Shown: positions 39,641-52,353, numbered from the stretch's first letter. The stretch is DNA of 64,000 nucleotides from Gordionus sp. m RMFG-2023 (GCF_954871325.1 NC_088777.1:16221366-16285365); one strand, 5' to 3'. Notes: generated from the letters alone by a model not told the origin. Numbers and translations: made by a program.

Positions 39641-41727
39641 TGAAAGAAGGAGATATATTTTTATCCTATAAAGATTTACAAGATGCTATAAAGCAATATG
39701 AAAATTTAAATTACATAAATCTTTATATATCAGATTCAAAAATTTTAAAATCGTCTCTTTTTGAAAAATTTAGATATAGAAGCATAAAATTTCTTTGTAT
39801 ATTTGGTGGAAAGTACAATACAAAATCCACAGGTCTACGCAATTATATGTCTATAAAACAAGGATGTCAATTTTATTTGCAAATTACATTCATGAAAAAC
39901 AAATTATTTGTCAAGGATATGCATGAAAATCACAATCATCCCCATGGTAAAGGCACATAATCTTGAAATTATTAAGTTAAATATATAATTTAACTCAGTG
40001 ATATGGATACTGGATAGGCTTATAGGGTTAATTTATTAAATTTTGATAGAATATATATAAGATAAAAGTATGAAATAATGTTTTTAAAACAAATGAAAAA
40101 TGCATTTTTTGATTAATTTTAGATGAATACCAATCATTACCCAGACAAAGAAAGCTTAATGAAGCACAGTATAAATTTGTAGTTGAAGCTATAACTACAG
40201 GAGGAAATAAATCCAAAATAAAAAATAAACTATTTTCTGAAGGAAAGTTTATAACCCTAAGAGATTTGCATAATATAGACAAAAATACAAAAAAAACTTA
40301 TGATAATGATTTAATTACAATGATAGATAAAGTTAAAGAAGATAATGATACTAATATGGAATTATATACTGTAGATGGGAATCTAATTGGTATATATTAT
40401 CAAACTCATCAAATGCAGTATATTTTTTCAAAATATCCTGAAGTAATATGTGTGGATGCAACATATCGATTAAATAATAGGCATATGCCTGTGTATATTT
40501 TGGTATCAATTGATGGAAATAATAGATCACATATTATATGTGTATGGATTGTCAAATCGGAGTCATTTGATGTAGCATCACAAATGCTTCAAATTTTTAA
40601 AAAACTGAATTCAGCTTGGACAGATATAAAGGTCATTGTTAGTGATAAAGATTGTGCTGGGAGAAAAGCTTACATTGGGCATTCCCTCATGTTCAATTGG
40701 AATTATGTAGGAAACATGTAACCAGAGCTTGGGATAGGGAAGTTACCCACAAAAAAAGGAATATTCCTAATGATATGATTAATAATGTGAAGCATCTGTT
40801 GTATAGCATGCTAGATGCACAGTCTTCTGACATATATTTTGAAAATTATCACAAATTAACTAATTTAGAATCATTAAATAACAATTTTTCTGTCTGGCAT
40901 CATATCAGATATGAATAGTCCGATGCTTGGAAAAGATATCATTTAAACTTTAAACAATATACAAATAACAGGGTAGAGAGCATTAACAAATATTTAAAAA
41001 TTAACATAACCAAATACTCTACCCTTCCAAATATGTTTACTGATTTAATTATGTCAATTAAAATGTTAAGTGCTGAAAGGGAACATGATAATTTAATGAA
41101 AAAAATTAAAATCTCATTTATAAATGAGGAAGATCAAACATTGGCTAATTATAGAAAATTGTTAACAGAATATGCATACAAAGAGTTAAAATATGAATAT
41201 AATGTTGGTGATATCTGCAATCTTGTTTGCCAATCAAATATGTTTTATTGTGATTGCCCCTTTTTTAAAATATCCAATTACCATGCAGACATGTATTTAT
41301 GGAAAGGAAAAAAAATAATAGTGATCTTTACGATGAAAAATTATGTCATCAAAGGTGGCACAAAAATTATTTTAAAAATCCATCGACATTTATCAATAAT
41401 AATATAGATATATTAAATAACAAAAAGGGGATTAAATACAAAATAAACCTTTTTAATGACCAAATTTCATCCTATAATTATTTTAAAAATCAAAATATGC
41501 TTTTTCACACCATATCATTATTACCACATAATTTGAAACATGGGTTTGCTCAGGATTTTGACAAACTACATGATTTTGCTATGAAAGGCATATTACCAAT
41601 TATTTCCTCAAATAATTTCAATACAAGCTCAAATGAAAATAATGGTCAGATATTCTCCAATGATAGTATAGCAATTGTATTAAATGAGGATTTTGCACAC
41701 TCAAACGTGGATCCTAATATACAGTAA
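39640..41727 (+). pseudogene. MULE/Phantom-type transposase (frameshifted)
   Basis: Exon 39640-39946 encodes a FLYWCH/WRKY-GCM1-like DNA-binding domain with QGCQFYLQ and HENHNHPH. It splices (GT at 39947, AG at 40122) into DEYQSLPRQRKLNEAQ. The catalytic core follows: EVICVDATYRLNNRHMPVYI (first Asp), IVSDKD (second Asp), FPHVQLELCRKHVTRAWDRE (MULE C..H signature) and TNNRVESINKYLK (Glu). A SWIM-type zinc motif CDCPFF...PCRH and a long tail end at 41727. This copy has a frameshift near 40665, an in-frame TAG at 40916-40918 and a second frameshift near 41280, so it no longer makes a full protein. The damage is slight, implying recent activity. Confidence 0.82.
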
Positions 41728-42228
41728 AATAAAAATAATGTCCCAATTTTTTTAAAAAAAGATGTTTATAATAGTCAAGAAAATGAAGGTATAAATAATA
41801 ACATAAAAGAAATTCAATTACCTAAGAAATTAAAAAAAAAGCTGGAGACCATTAGGATTTACAATATTGGATTCACAAAAAAGTACATTGACTTTATTTA
41901 TTGTTAATAGTATATTATATAGAAAAGGCATACAAATCCAAAGAAAATCATATAGATAAAAAGTTAAAATTTCAACAAGACCTTAATTCCCAAAACTTTT
42001 TTGACCCAAAAATAGTTGATACCAAAGGTAAATTGTTGAAAAGACAAATTTTTTAACTTTTTTAGATTATAAAAAATCTTCTTTACACCTTTTGAAGGAT
42101 CTTCAAGTGGACTTAGTAGACTTTGTATAATCAGACTCAAAGTTCAAAAATTGTAATTTTATAATTATATACAGTTAATTGTAATTCTTAAATATTATAA
42201 TTAATTTAATTTTTTTAAATATTTAAAG

Positions 42229-42992
42229 CCATAGATGACCCACTCGTTAAAATCATTCAACATACATTTAAACATTTTTATAATCCAACTACCAATATTT
42301 GGAGGAAATATCATGCTAATCGCTTAAATTTAGCGTCAGCAAAAAAGAAAGTCTCTCAAAATATAGGAAGGGTGCTGCTAACTGCTCCATCACGATTGGA
42401 AACAATTGAGCTAGATGGGAATTGTTTTTACAGGTAATTTAAAAATAATTTTGTTTGTATTTTTTTTTATACATAGAATATGGTTTTGTTTCTTTCTTTA
42501 CCTTGAATTTTAATGATTATATCCTATATTAATTCATAATATTATTTTTTTAAAACATTGATAGGTTTTTAGAAACAGTAACATAATTAAATTTTTTAAA
42601 AAATAATTAGATGTATAAGTATGGAGATAACAGGAAAACAAGACTCCTATGGTTTGATTAGATCACATATGGTCTTGCTGATGCTGCAAAAAAATAATGA
42701 TAAAAAATATATTAGATTATACTCAAGGTCAAAATACGTGTGAAGATGATGTGCAACAGTATATAATAGAAAAGGCAAGTAAGAATGGTGAATGGGCAAC
42801 GGATATAGAATTGCGAAGTGTTGCCACACTTCTCAATACCCCGATATTGGTGTATGCTAGGTATGGAGCTTCATTTTGCAAATGTATCCACCATTTAAAT
42901 ATGATGATGGAAATATAAAAAAATTTGACCAAAACATTTATATTAACAATTCTGAATCCCATTTTGTAAATGTTATTTATTTTAAAGATTAA
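42229..42992 (+). pseudogene. OTU-family cysteine protease gene of the Mutator-type element
   Basis: OTU proteases are deubiquitinases. Exon 42229-42433 ends RLETIELDGNCFYR with the catalytic Asp-Gly-Asn-Cys box. It splices over an intron ending TTAG at 42610 into CISMEITGKQDSYGLIRSHM. After one frameshift near 42690 come EWATDIELRSVATLLNTPIL and NSESHFVNVIYFKD, which carries the catalytic His. All three catalytic positions are therefore present, but the copy is broken once, and the upstream start was not found. It may be a separate gene or a C-terminal extension of the transposase. A host OTU gene captured by the element is another possibility. Confidence 0.7.
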
Positions 42993-43397
42993 TTACAAAT
43001 ATATTTTATATTTTTTACCAAAAGTATTTTAGTTGATTGTATTTGTCTTGTTTTTATGCATATTTTTTTTTATTTATCCTATTTTAAAATATTATAAATA
43101 GATATATAGACTACAAAGATATCTTTTTTAATCATACCATTTTTATATACATTTCATTACAACACCAACACCATATAATCATCCCAATTATTATTTTACT
43201 TTGATTAATTTGTATTGCTAATACAATTTTTACATTCTAAAAATAAATTTGAAGATTTTTTTAAAATCTGAATTAATCCTCTTTTTTTAAATCATCAACT
43301 CAAAAATGACTATATAAAAAATTTAGTATATAACATGAATATCATTTTTTTAAATAAAAAAAATTGTCACCAAATAAGTTTTAATAAAGTGTTAACA

Positions 43398-43740
43398 CTG
43401 TCGGGGGGGGGGGGGGTATAATACTTTTATGGTTTTTTTTAAAATTTTTTATTTTTGCCTATAAATTTTTAATGGTAAAATATAGGAATTATTAATTGCG
43501 CATATTTAAGTTATTTTTTGGAGAATTTTTCCTAGAAATTTAATTTTTTTGTGGTAAAATATAGGAATTATTAATTCCGCATATTTTAGGTGAATTTTGC
43601 CTACAAATTTAATTTTTTTTGTGGTAAAATATTTAAGTTATTTTTAGGAGATTTTGCATACAAATTTAATTATTTTTGTGGTATAATATTTAAGTTATTT
43701 TTAGGAGAATTTTGCCTACAAATTTAATTTTAATAGACCC
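43398..43740. repeat. Poly-G run and short tandem repeat
   Basis: A run of about 16 G at 43403-43418 is followed by four copies of a 60-95 bp unit with GTGGTAAAATATAGGAATTA-like text and GCCTACAAATTTAATTTT. Non-coding interior of the Mutator-type element. Confidence 0.65.
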
Positions 43741-44029
43741 CACCTTTGAAGTTTAAGTGATTTTTAACATTTCTAGTGAAGGGTTAAATCGAAATATAGT
43801 ATTAAATGAGCAATTAAATATAGTATTATAATTTATACACGAAATATAGTATTAATTAAATTTTATTCATTAAATTGAAATATATTATTGAAGTTAATAC
43901 AATCATTTATAAAATGATTAAAAATGTCCAATCATAAATTTTTAAAATTAAATTAATTTAGGTAAATTAATTAACAACATTATGGGAGCTCATTAAGAGA
44001 AATTTATTTTTTAAACCTATTTAAAAAAA

Positions 44030-44530
44030 TAATATCAAAAGATATAATTTATAAATTTCAACAAATTAAATAAAAAAATTTATATAAAAAATGAGTAATT
44101 GTTTGTAAATTTGAAGCTTGCTAGGGATTGTTGTGTGTCAATTTTATAGAATAAGTCATCACAAGGTAAGATCTTTAATGTTTCCAAGTAACCTTTAAAA
44201 TAAAACATACATTATAATTTATAAATTTCAACATAAATTCAATAAAAAAAATTATATAAAAAATGAGCAATTGTTTGTAGATTTGAAGCTTGTTAGGGAT
44301 TGTTGTGTGTCAATTTTATAGAATAAGTCATCACAAGGTATGAACCTTAATGTTCCCAGGTAACCTTTAAAATAAGACATACAATATAATTTATAAATTT
44401 CAACATAGAACCTTAATGTTCCCAGGTAACCTTTAAAATAAGACATACAATATAATTTATAAATTTCAACATAAATTCAATAAAAAAATTTATATAAAAA
44501 ATGAATGATTGTTTGTAAATTTGAAGCACA
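44030..44530. repeat. ~180-bp tandem repeat
   Basis: Two full copies and a partial third of a unit containing GATTGTTGTGTGTCAATTTT, AGAATAAGTCATCACAAGGT and GGTAACCTTTAAAATAA. Lies between the OTU gene and the right arm. Confidence 0.75.
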
Positions 44531-44599
44531 AGGTAAGATTTATTCTTTACTCAATCATTCTAAATTTCCTAATTCATAGCCATCTTAAGATTTATGTAA

Positions 44600-45996
44600 T
44601 TTAAATTTTTAAATTGTTTTATAGTTTACTAAATATTGGGAAATAAGTAAGGTATTACTATGGTAGTACTTTTTGGTTACATTCTAAAATCTGATATATA
44701 AAGATTTATGTATTTTAAAAAGGTTATACTATGGTAGTACTTTTTGATGACATTCTAAAATCTGATATATAAAGATTTATGTATTTTAAATTTTATATTT
44801 TTATATTGCTTTATAGTTTACTAAATATTGGGAAATAAGTAAGGTATTACTATGGTAGTACTTTTTGGTGACATCCTAAAATCTGATATATAAAGATTTA
44901 TGTATTTTAAAAAGGTATTACTATGGTAGTATTCTTTGGTGACATTCTAAAATCTGATATATAAAGATTTATGTATTTTAAAAAGGTATTACTATGGTAG
45001 TACTTTTGGTGACATTCTAAAATCTGATATATAAAGATTTATGTATTTTAAATTTTTATATTGCTTTATAGTTTACTAAATATTGGGAAATAAGTAAGGT
45101 ATTACTATGGTAGTACTTTTTGGTGACATTCTAAAATCTGATATATAAAGATTTATGTATTTTAAAAAGGTATTACTATAGTAGTACTTTTTGGTGACAT
45201 TCTAAAATCTGATATATAAAGATTTATGTATTTAAAAAAGGTATTACTATGGTAGTACTTTTTTGTGACATTCTAAATCTGATATATAGAGATTTGTGTA
45301 TTTTAAAAAGGTATTACTATGGTAGTACTTTTTGGTGACATTCTAAAATCTGATATATAAAGATTTATGTATTTTAAAAAGGTATTACTATGGTAGTACT
45401 TTTTGGTGACATTCTAAAATCTGATATATAAAGATTTATGTATTTTATATTTTTATATTGCTTTATAGTTTACTAAATATTGGGAAATAAGTAAGGTATT
45501 ACTATGGTAGTACTTTTTGCTGACATTCTAAAATCTGGTATATAAAGATTTATGTATTTTAAAAAGGTATTACTATGGTACTACTTTTTGGTGACATTCT
45601 AAAATCTGATATATAAAGATTTATGTATTTTAAAAAGGTATTACTATGGTAGTACTTTTTGGTAACATTCTAAAATCTGATATATAAAGATTTATGTATT
45701 TTAAATTTTTATATTGCTTTATAGTTTACTAAATATTGGGAAATAAGTAAGGTATTACTATGGTAGTACTTTTTGGTGACAATCTAAAATCTGATATATA
45801 AAGATTTATGTATTTTAAATTTTTATATTGCTTTATAGTTTACTAAATTTCGTCCACGATATTATTTATACATCCATTTTATTATAAATACAAATTTTAA
45901 ATGATTCGTTAAATTTTCGTAACTTTTTTATCGATTCGGAAAATGCGTATAAATAAGAAAAAATATAACTTTTATTTCTTGCTATATCATCTCCCC
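44600..45996. repeat. Right foldback arm, tandem array
   Basis: More than ten copies of GGTATTACTATGGTAGTACT, then TTGGTGACATTCTAAAATCT and ATATATAAAGATTTATGTAT. Short units of about 70 bp alternate with long units that add TATTGCTTTATAGTTTAC and TATTGGGAAATAAGTAAGG. The last 150 bp mirror the left terminus. Units are close to identical, so amplification is recent. Confidence 0.85.
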
Positions 45997-45999
45997 TTT

Positions 46000-47830
46000 G
46001 TTTTAAGTCTAGTTAAATGTTTGATAGTAGAAAGTTCTTAAACCATTGGGCTTAGTAATAAATAGACACTACTATTCTATTTTACTCCAAGAGGGAAAAA
46101 AAAATTAAGATATTTTTTTTAAAATTTTGTTTAATCCTTGTTAAAAGTTTTTGATACTAAAAAGATAATTTTGTTTTAAGACTAGTATTAAGTTTATGAA
46201 ACTAGAAATGTTCTAAAACCTTTGGGTCTAGTAATAAATTTGCACGGCAATTATAGTTTGCTCGACGAGGAAAAAATCAATGTGAAATTTTTTTTAAAAT
46301 TTACTTTGAGCCAAGTTAAAAGTTTTGATACTAGAAAGATGTTCTAAAACCTTTGGGTATAGTAATAAATTGGTATGCCTCTATATTTTATTCCACGATG
46401 AAAAAAATTATGAAAAATTTTAAAAAATTTGTTTTAAAAGTCTAGTTAAAAGATTTTATTACTAAAAATGTTGTAAAACCTTTGTGTATAGTAATAAATT
46501 GGCACTACCCTTATATTTTTCTACGAGAAAAAAAAATTATGCTTTTTTAAAAAAAATTTGTTTTAAGTCTAGTTAAAAGTTTTTTAATAAAAAGATGTTT
46601 TAAAATCTTTGTGTTTAGATAAATTTGCACTGCCCTTATATTTTATTTCACGAGGAAAAAAAATTATGAAATCATCTTTAATAAAACTTTATTTTAAACA
46701 TAATAAAAAATTTTGATTCTAGAAAGATGTTCTAAAACTTTATTTTAAGCCTAGTTATAAGTTTTTGATATTAGAAAGATGTTCTAAAACCTTTAGGTCT
46801 ACTAATAAATTGGCACAGCTGGCACTGCTATTATATTTTATCCCATGAGGAAAAAATAAAGTAAATTTTTAAAAAAAAATTTATTTTAAGCTTAGTTAAA
46901 AGTTTTTGAGTTCTAAAACCTTTGGGTCTAGTAATAAATTGGCATTGTCATTATATTTTACTCCACGAGAAAAAATAATTATGAGAATTTCTTAAACCTT
47001 TGTTTTAAGCCTAGTTATAAAATTTTAATACTAGAAATATATTCTAAAACTTTGGATCTAATATTAAATTAGCACTGCCATTATATTTTACTCGACAAGG
47101 AAAAAATAAATACGAAAATTAAAAAAAAATTATTTCATGCCTAGTTAAAATATTAATAAGATGTTCTAAAACCTCTGGGTTTTGTATTAAGTTGGCACAG
47201 GCATTATATTTTATTCCAAGAGGATAAATAATTATGAAATTTTTTTTACTTTTTTTCAAGCCTAGTTAAAAGTTACAATTGGGTTCAGAAAGAAATTTCT
47301 AGTGCCTTTATTTTTTAACCCATGAGGAAAATGTAGAAATATCAAAAAAAATGTATATTTATGTTTTGAGCTAAGTAAAAGTTTCTTGATATTTGAAAGA
47401 AGTTCTAAACCCATTGGGACTAGTATTAAATTCGCACAGCTATTCTATCTCATTCAACGACGAAATAAACATGAAAATTTTTGAAAACCTTGTTATGAGG
47501 CTTGTTAAAAGTTATTGATATTAGAAAGATTTTCTAAAACTTTTTGTTTCATATAGAGATTTCTATTGCATTATTTTTTATAATTCTTTGTGTTAAATGT
47601 AGATATTTAAAAAAAATATATTTATGTTTGTGGCCAGTAGAGAGTTTGGGTCTTAAGTTGTCACTGTCATTCTAGTTCAATCCTCGAGGTTAATAAAAAT
47701 TTGAAAAAATTTAACAAACTTTGTTTTAAGCCTAGTAAAAAGTTTTTGATATTAGAAAAATAGTTCCAAAACCCTAGTGTCTAGTATAAATTAATACGGC
47801 TATCTATTATTTATTATTCATTATCTTTAA
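46000..47830. repeat. Tandem array of ~130-bp units
   Basis: About a dozen diverged copies of a unit with TTTTAAGCCTAGTTAAAAGT, GAAAGATGTTCTAAAACC, TTTGGGTCTAGTAATAAATT and TTATATTTTACTCCACGAGG. Anchor positions near 46206, 46339, 46465, 46590 and 46778 give spacings of about 125-135 bp. Satellite-like, non-coding. Confidence 0.85.
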
Positions 47831-49559
47831 CTTGAGTTTAGTTTAAATTTTTTGGTATTTGAAATGAGTGGTAAACCATTTGAAACCTCTTTGGTGATTG
47901 GTAGTGAAAGAGAAAAGACTGGGTAAATTGATAAGTGGATACCATTTTTGAATTTAAGACACTAGGATATATAAATTTACCCTAAAATAGATCTTAAATT
48001 GTCATATGCTAAAAATATTTTGAAATAATTAACTATTATCAAATTTTTATATCAAATGAAAATATTAGTAAGACATATAATTTTTAGCAAATTTTGAACC
48101 ATCTTAATTTGTGACTTTACAAACATTCTTGAGTTTTACAAACATTAATGATGTCTAGATATTATTTAAATAATAGTAAAGCGAGTGTTAGTGGAGTTTG
48201 CTAAACCCCAAGATACTTCATACCACTAATTTAATTATAATTTATATTTTATCTTTGGTAATTATGTGGATAACTTATCCTAAATTACTTGAGATATAAT
48301 AAAAAATTATAAGAATCAATCATATTTTGTCCTAAATGTTTATAAAATTTAGAAATTTTATTTTGATTTATGTATATATATTATGTTATAATTTTATTGT
48401 AATTAATAATAAATTTTTTTGCCTCATTATAAAACTGGTCTTGTTTATGAAACCGCACTAGAATGTTTGACTAATTTTATATTGGTCAATCAAGCTTGAT
48501 GACAAATTATAGCTTGTATATAAATATAGATCAACCAATATTTATTATAAATTGTGTTTAATTTTTTTTCATCTTAAATGCATTCCACAACTGCTAAAGC
48601 ATAATTTTTGTGCTTGAGAATATTATCACAGATCAATGCCAAAGCAGATGAAAAAAAGTTATAAAGATGGCCAGATGGTGTTCATGCAGACCTCAAGATT
48701 CAAAAAACCCTTATAACGCATGGACTACTTTATAAAATCTAAATTAATTTTGCACAAATATACTTTACCTAAAAATGTTAAGCTATTGAAATTTATCAAG
48801 CTATGCACATTGATGTTTAGGATGAAGTAGCACTATAAAGTTTACGAAGACACACAATAAAGGTTACTGGTAAAATAAAAAATCGTAATGATGAAAAGAA
48901 AATGATAATCTAATACAAAAAAAACACTTATCATATATAATATAATATAATTAGAATAAAATATTTTGATTCAGATTGTTTTTGAAGGTAAAATAAAAAA
49001 AAACTTAAATTTTGAAAGACATCTTAAAATAAAATGAAACATTAAAACTTATAATAATTGTTTTTAATATAAAATAAAACATTTTTAACAGTTTTAAACT
49101 ATATGTTGACTTGAAAACTATATGTTAAAAAAAGGAAAAATAGTTTTAATAAAAATTTAACATTCTAAAGAAAAATATAAAAACTAAAAAATATTTTTTT
49201 GAATAAGTGATAGATAAAAAAACTAAAATTTATTAAAAAACAAAAAATTTGATTCTTTAACATTTCATGCTATTTTTTTTAGTTTCGCACGTTGTCTATC
49301 GTCTTATAGTTTGTCTAGCTTACTGGTTTTTTCATAGACCGTTGCTTGTTTGTCGTTTGTTAAGTTTGATCATTATCGTTTGTCAATTTTCTATTATTGG
49401 TCTATTTCCAACAGTTTTCATCAACCAAAAAAAATTCTGCTCATATTGTGTGAGCTATTTAATTTTTATTTTAAATTTAAAAATTCTTTATAATTTTTTA
49501 AATCTTTTTTTATATTCATTACGAAATTTTCAAATTTTTTAGACAATATTTTATTTCTG
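47831..49559. other. Intergenic, nothing recognised
   Basis: AT-rich sequence without credible exons. A 91-codon ORF at 49267-49542 is hydrophobic and T-rich and matches no family I recognise. Confidence 0.4.
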
Positions 49560-50165
49560 ATTTGTCTTTGATTTTATGACTTTGATCTTGAACTTGTATA
49601 CTTTGATTAGGTATTTGTTCATCACCTCTTCCCCTACTAAAAATTAATGTGCAAGGTGTTAAATCATTAGTGTACGTAATTTTCAAATCTGTTGTACTAG
49701 GATTATGAGGTATAATATTCGTTGATCTCTTTTTTAACTGGTCTAAATTATCTTAACGTTGTTTCCCATGTTTATTTTGTATGATAAATTCACATCTTTG
49801 TGTTAATATACCTTTGTCTCATATGTTTTCCTTGAAAGTTTTATACCAAGTTTTGTCATTTATCTCGATATTTCTATTTGACAATATTTTCTGTTTTAAT
49901 TCATTATCTTTATCTTCGAGTGGTTTAATTAAGTCCCATCTGGTCTTAATTGTTTTTGAAAATTAATTTGCGCGGTATATTGGTTGTAGCGTTTGAAGTA
50001 TTTCAATAATTAAATAAGAACTTTTTGAAAGCTATGTTTAAGTTTATTTTACTGTTGCTTTCCATATTCTTTTTTATACTCATTTTCATAGATCTCACCA
50101 TCCGTTCACATTGATCATTGAAATTGTTGGTAGTGTGGAGCAGTAAGTACGTGTTTTATCCAGAG
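49560..50165 (-). mobile_element. Ty3/gypsy fragment (integrase C-terminal part)
   Basis: The antisense translation resembles the integrase C-terminal region of the 10-15 kb gypsy fossil. Its opposite-strand shadow around 49781-49966 is visibly alike, including the GLIKSHLVL-encoding segment. No LTR was found beside it, so it is an internal fragment of a related element. Broken. Confidence 0.6.
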
Positions 50166-50234
50166 TTATACACTTGCTCAAAATAAAAATATTTTATCAT
50201 AAAATTTGAATATCTTTTATTTTAAAAAAATTTT

Positions 50235-50990
50235 GATCAAAGATCTCTAGTGATGTTGTAACTAGTTACATTTTGGCTAAAAAATAACTGTAACTAGTTA
50301 TATTTTCAAAATTGTAACTAGTAACTGTAACTATAATTTTTGAAATGTAACTGTCAAAAGTAACTAGTTACTTTTAAAGATAAATTTAAATAATTAATTT
50401 TATTTTTAATATGTTGTGATAAATTAATTTTAAATTAAATTTATTTTTTAAATTAAATTTATTAATTTAAAATTTTGTGAAAATGTCTGATAGTTAAAAT
50501 TTCCCGTTCAAATTGATTTTCTTTTCTTAAATTGTTACATTGCAGCTGGGCTTCATAATTTTGTAAGCAAATTCAAGTAATTTAATAAATTTTAATATTA
50601 TATTTATTTACAAATGTAGCACAATATATTTTTTTATATTCGATGTAAATATTCAATTTTGCGATATTTTTTTATATAAATAAATTGTATATTATTTTAA
50701 ATAACTGATTATACTTTGTTTATTCTAATTTTTTTTATATTAAATAAATGCATATGAATGATGTATAAAGTAAGTAACTAGTTACTTTTGAAAATAACTA
50801 ACTAATAACTAGTTACTTTTGTAAAAATGTAACTAGTAACTGTAACTAGTTATGTTTTTGCCAATGTAACTATTAACTGTAACTAGTTATGAAAATATTT
50901 TTGATGAACGATCTTCATATTTTAAAATCTTAAACTGTAACTAGTTATGAAAATATTTTTGATGAACGATCTTCATATTTTAAAATCTTA
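50235..50990. mobile_element. Palindromic non-autonomous element with TAACTAGTTAC boxes
   Basis: Both ends carry dense copies of TAACTAGTTAC and GTAACTAGTAACTGTAACT, about a dozen in all, in inverted arrangement around an AT-rich middle. Repeated GTTAC boxes also mark the subterminal regions of the hAT at 17568-20477, so this is probably a hAT-derived MITE. The 3' edge includes a 58-bp perfect-looking tandem duplication (about 50876-50990). Confidence 0.6.
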
Positions 50991-50999
50991 TAGTAAATT

Positions 51000-51700
51000 A
51001 TTATTTTTAATTTTTTTGTGTTAAATTAAAATCAAAATTCAATAAAAATGTACCATAAAAAAGTGACAATTTTTATAATCGATTTTTTTTAAAACATTTT
51101 TTGACATATATGGGTAAAGATTTATATTATTAAAAAAATGTTATATTAAAATTTCAATGAAGATGTAATATAACACAGAAAAGTGACAATTGTCACAATC
51201 GTTATTTTTCAACTTTTTTGATTTATTGTGTCGCTTAAAGGTATAAATTTATATTATTAAGATGTAAAAATAAAATTTGAATAAAGATGTACCATATAAA
51301 AGTGACAATTGTTATAATCATTATTATTATACTTTTTAAAATTTTTTTGACACATAATGGTAAAGATATTTATTGTAAAAATGTTATATTAAAATTATAA
51401 TGAAGATGTACCATAGAAAAGTGACAATTGTCATAATCGTTATTATATTACTTTTTTAAATTTTTTTGAAACTTAATGGTAAAGATGTTTATTGTGAACA
51501 TGTCAAATTAAAATTCCAATAAAGATAAACCATAGAAAAGTAAAAATTGTCATAATCGTTATTGTTTAACTTTTTTGATTTTTTTTTGACTCAAATAGGT
51601 TAAAATATATATTATTAAGATGCAAAAATAAAATTAATAAAGATGTACTATAGAAATATTTAACTTTTTTGAACTATTTTAGATATAACAAAGAAAACTG
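51000..51700. repeat. Tandem array of ~119-bp units
   Basis: The anchor GAAAAGTGACAATTGTCATA recurs near 51059, 51178, 51298, 51416 and 51536, spacing about 119-120 bp, with GATGTACCATA and CATAATGGTAAAGAT in each unit. At least five diverged copies; satellite-like. Confidence 0.8.
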
Positions 51701-52317
51701 AAAATTGTAATATGTAATATTTTTAAACTTTTATAAAATTTAAACAAGTATAAAACATAGAAATTTTGACAATTATTGATTATTTCAAAATTATTGAAAA
51801 AACATATATATTATTAACCAGATTTGTTGTCAAAACGCCGCTACTCCACTAATTTAAAAAAATTAGCGTCCCTAATCTAATTTTTTTAAGAAAATTTTTG
51901 ATGAATTTATTATTAGATTACAAAATATTAAAAAAAGATGCTTTCTAACGTCTATAATTTTAGCGTTTTTTAATATTAAGTAAAAGTCATGTTTTTACTA
52001 TTTACAACGACATAAAGCAAGCTCCGGGCAATAAGGCATAGGTCAAATTAATTCACAAGTCCAAATTTTTTAAATATATTTATGAGTTGTTAAATTTTTG
52101 GTTAGGTCGAAATAATAAACCACACCCAACTCATTCAAATGGGTCGATTTAGTTTTTTTTATTCTGAAAATATTGTATTTTTTTTTACTCTACCAACTCG
52201 AGTCGCGAAACGCAGTTTTATTAATTTTTATTGTAAACTTAGGGAAATAGTTCAATTTTAACATCGAAATAATTATCTTGTATTCTCTTTAGTATCTCTA
52301 TATTTAAAATTCAACCC
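51701..52317. other. Intergenic, nothing recognised
   Basis: No gene or clear element. A patch near 52020-52150 with GGTCGAAATAA and AAATGGGTCG may be further repeat debris. Confidence 0.35.
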
Positions 52318-52353
52318 ATACTTCTTAAAAAATTTATCCCAATATATTAAACT

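Larger units (their letters stand above)
39199..45996 (+). mobile_element. Mutator-superfamily element (Phantom-like) with foldback arms
   Basis: The outermost text GGGGAGATGATA at 39199 recurs inverted at the right end, finishing at 45996. It continues into a long inverted match: AGCAAGAAATAAAAGTTAT, TCCGAATCGATAAAAAAG, GGACGAAATTTAGTAAACT. Arms then turn into tandem repeats, few on the left (to 39640) and many on the right (44600-45850), giving asymmetric foldback termini. Inside are a MULE-type transposase gene and an OTU protease gene, both on the plus strand. Foldback ends and an N-terminal FLYWCH-like domain are known for Phantom elements, so that is the likely clade. No clean 9-bp duplication was found at the borders. 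Confidence 0.82.

Noticed and set aside
42729-42962. Minus-strand ORF of 77 codons
   Set aside because: Antisense of the OTU protease exon, whose plus-strand motifs are clearly conserved.
44600-45850. CRISPR-like regular repeats
   Set aside because: Units are long, contiguous and without unique spacers, in eukaryotic DNA; they are transposon arm repeats.
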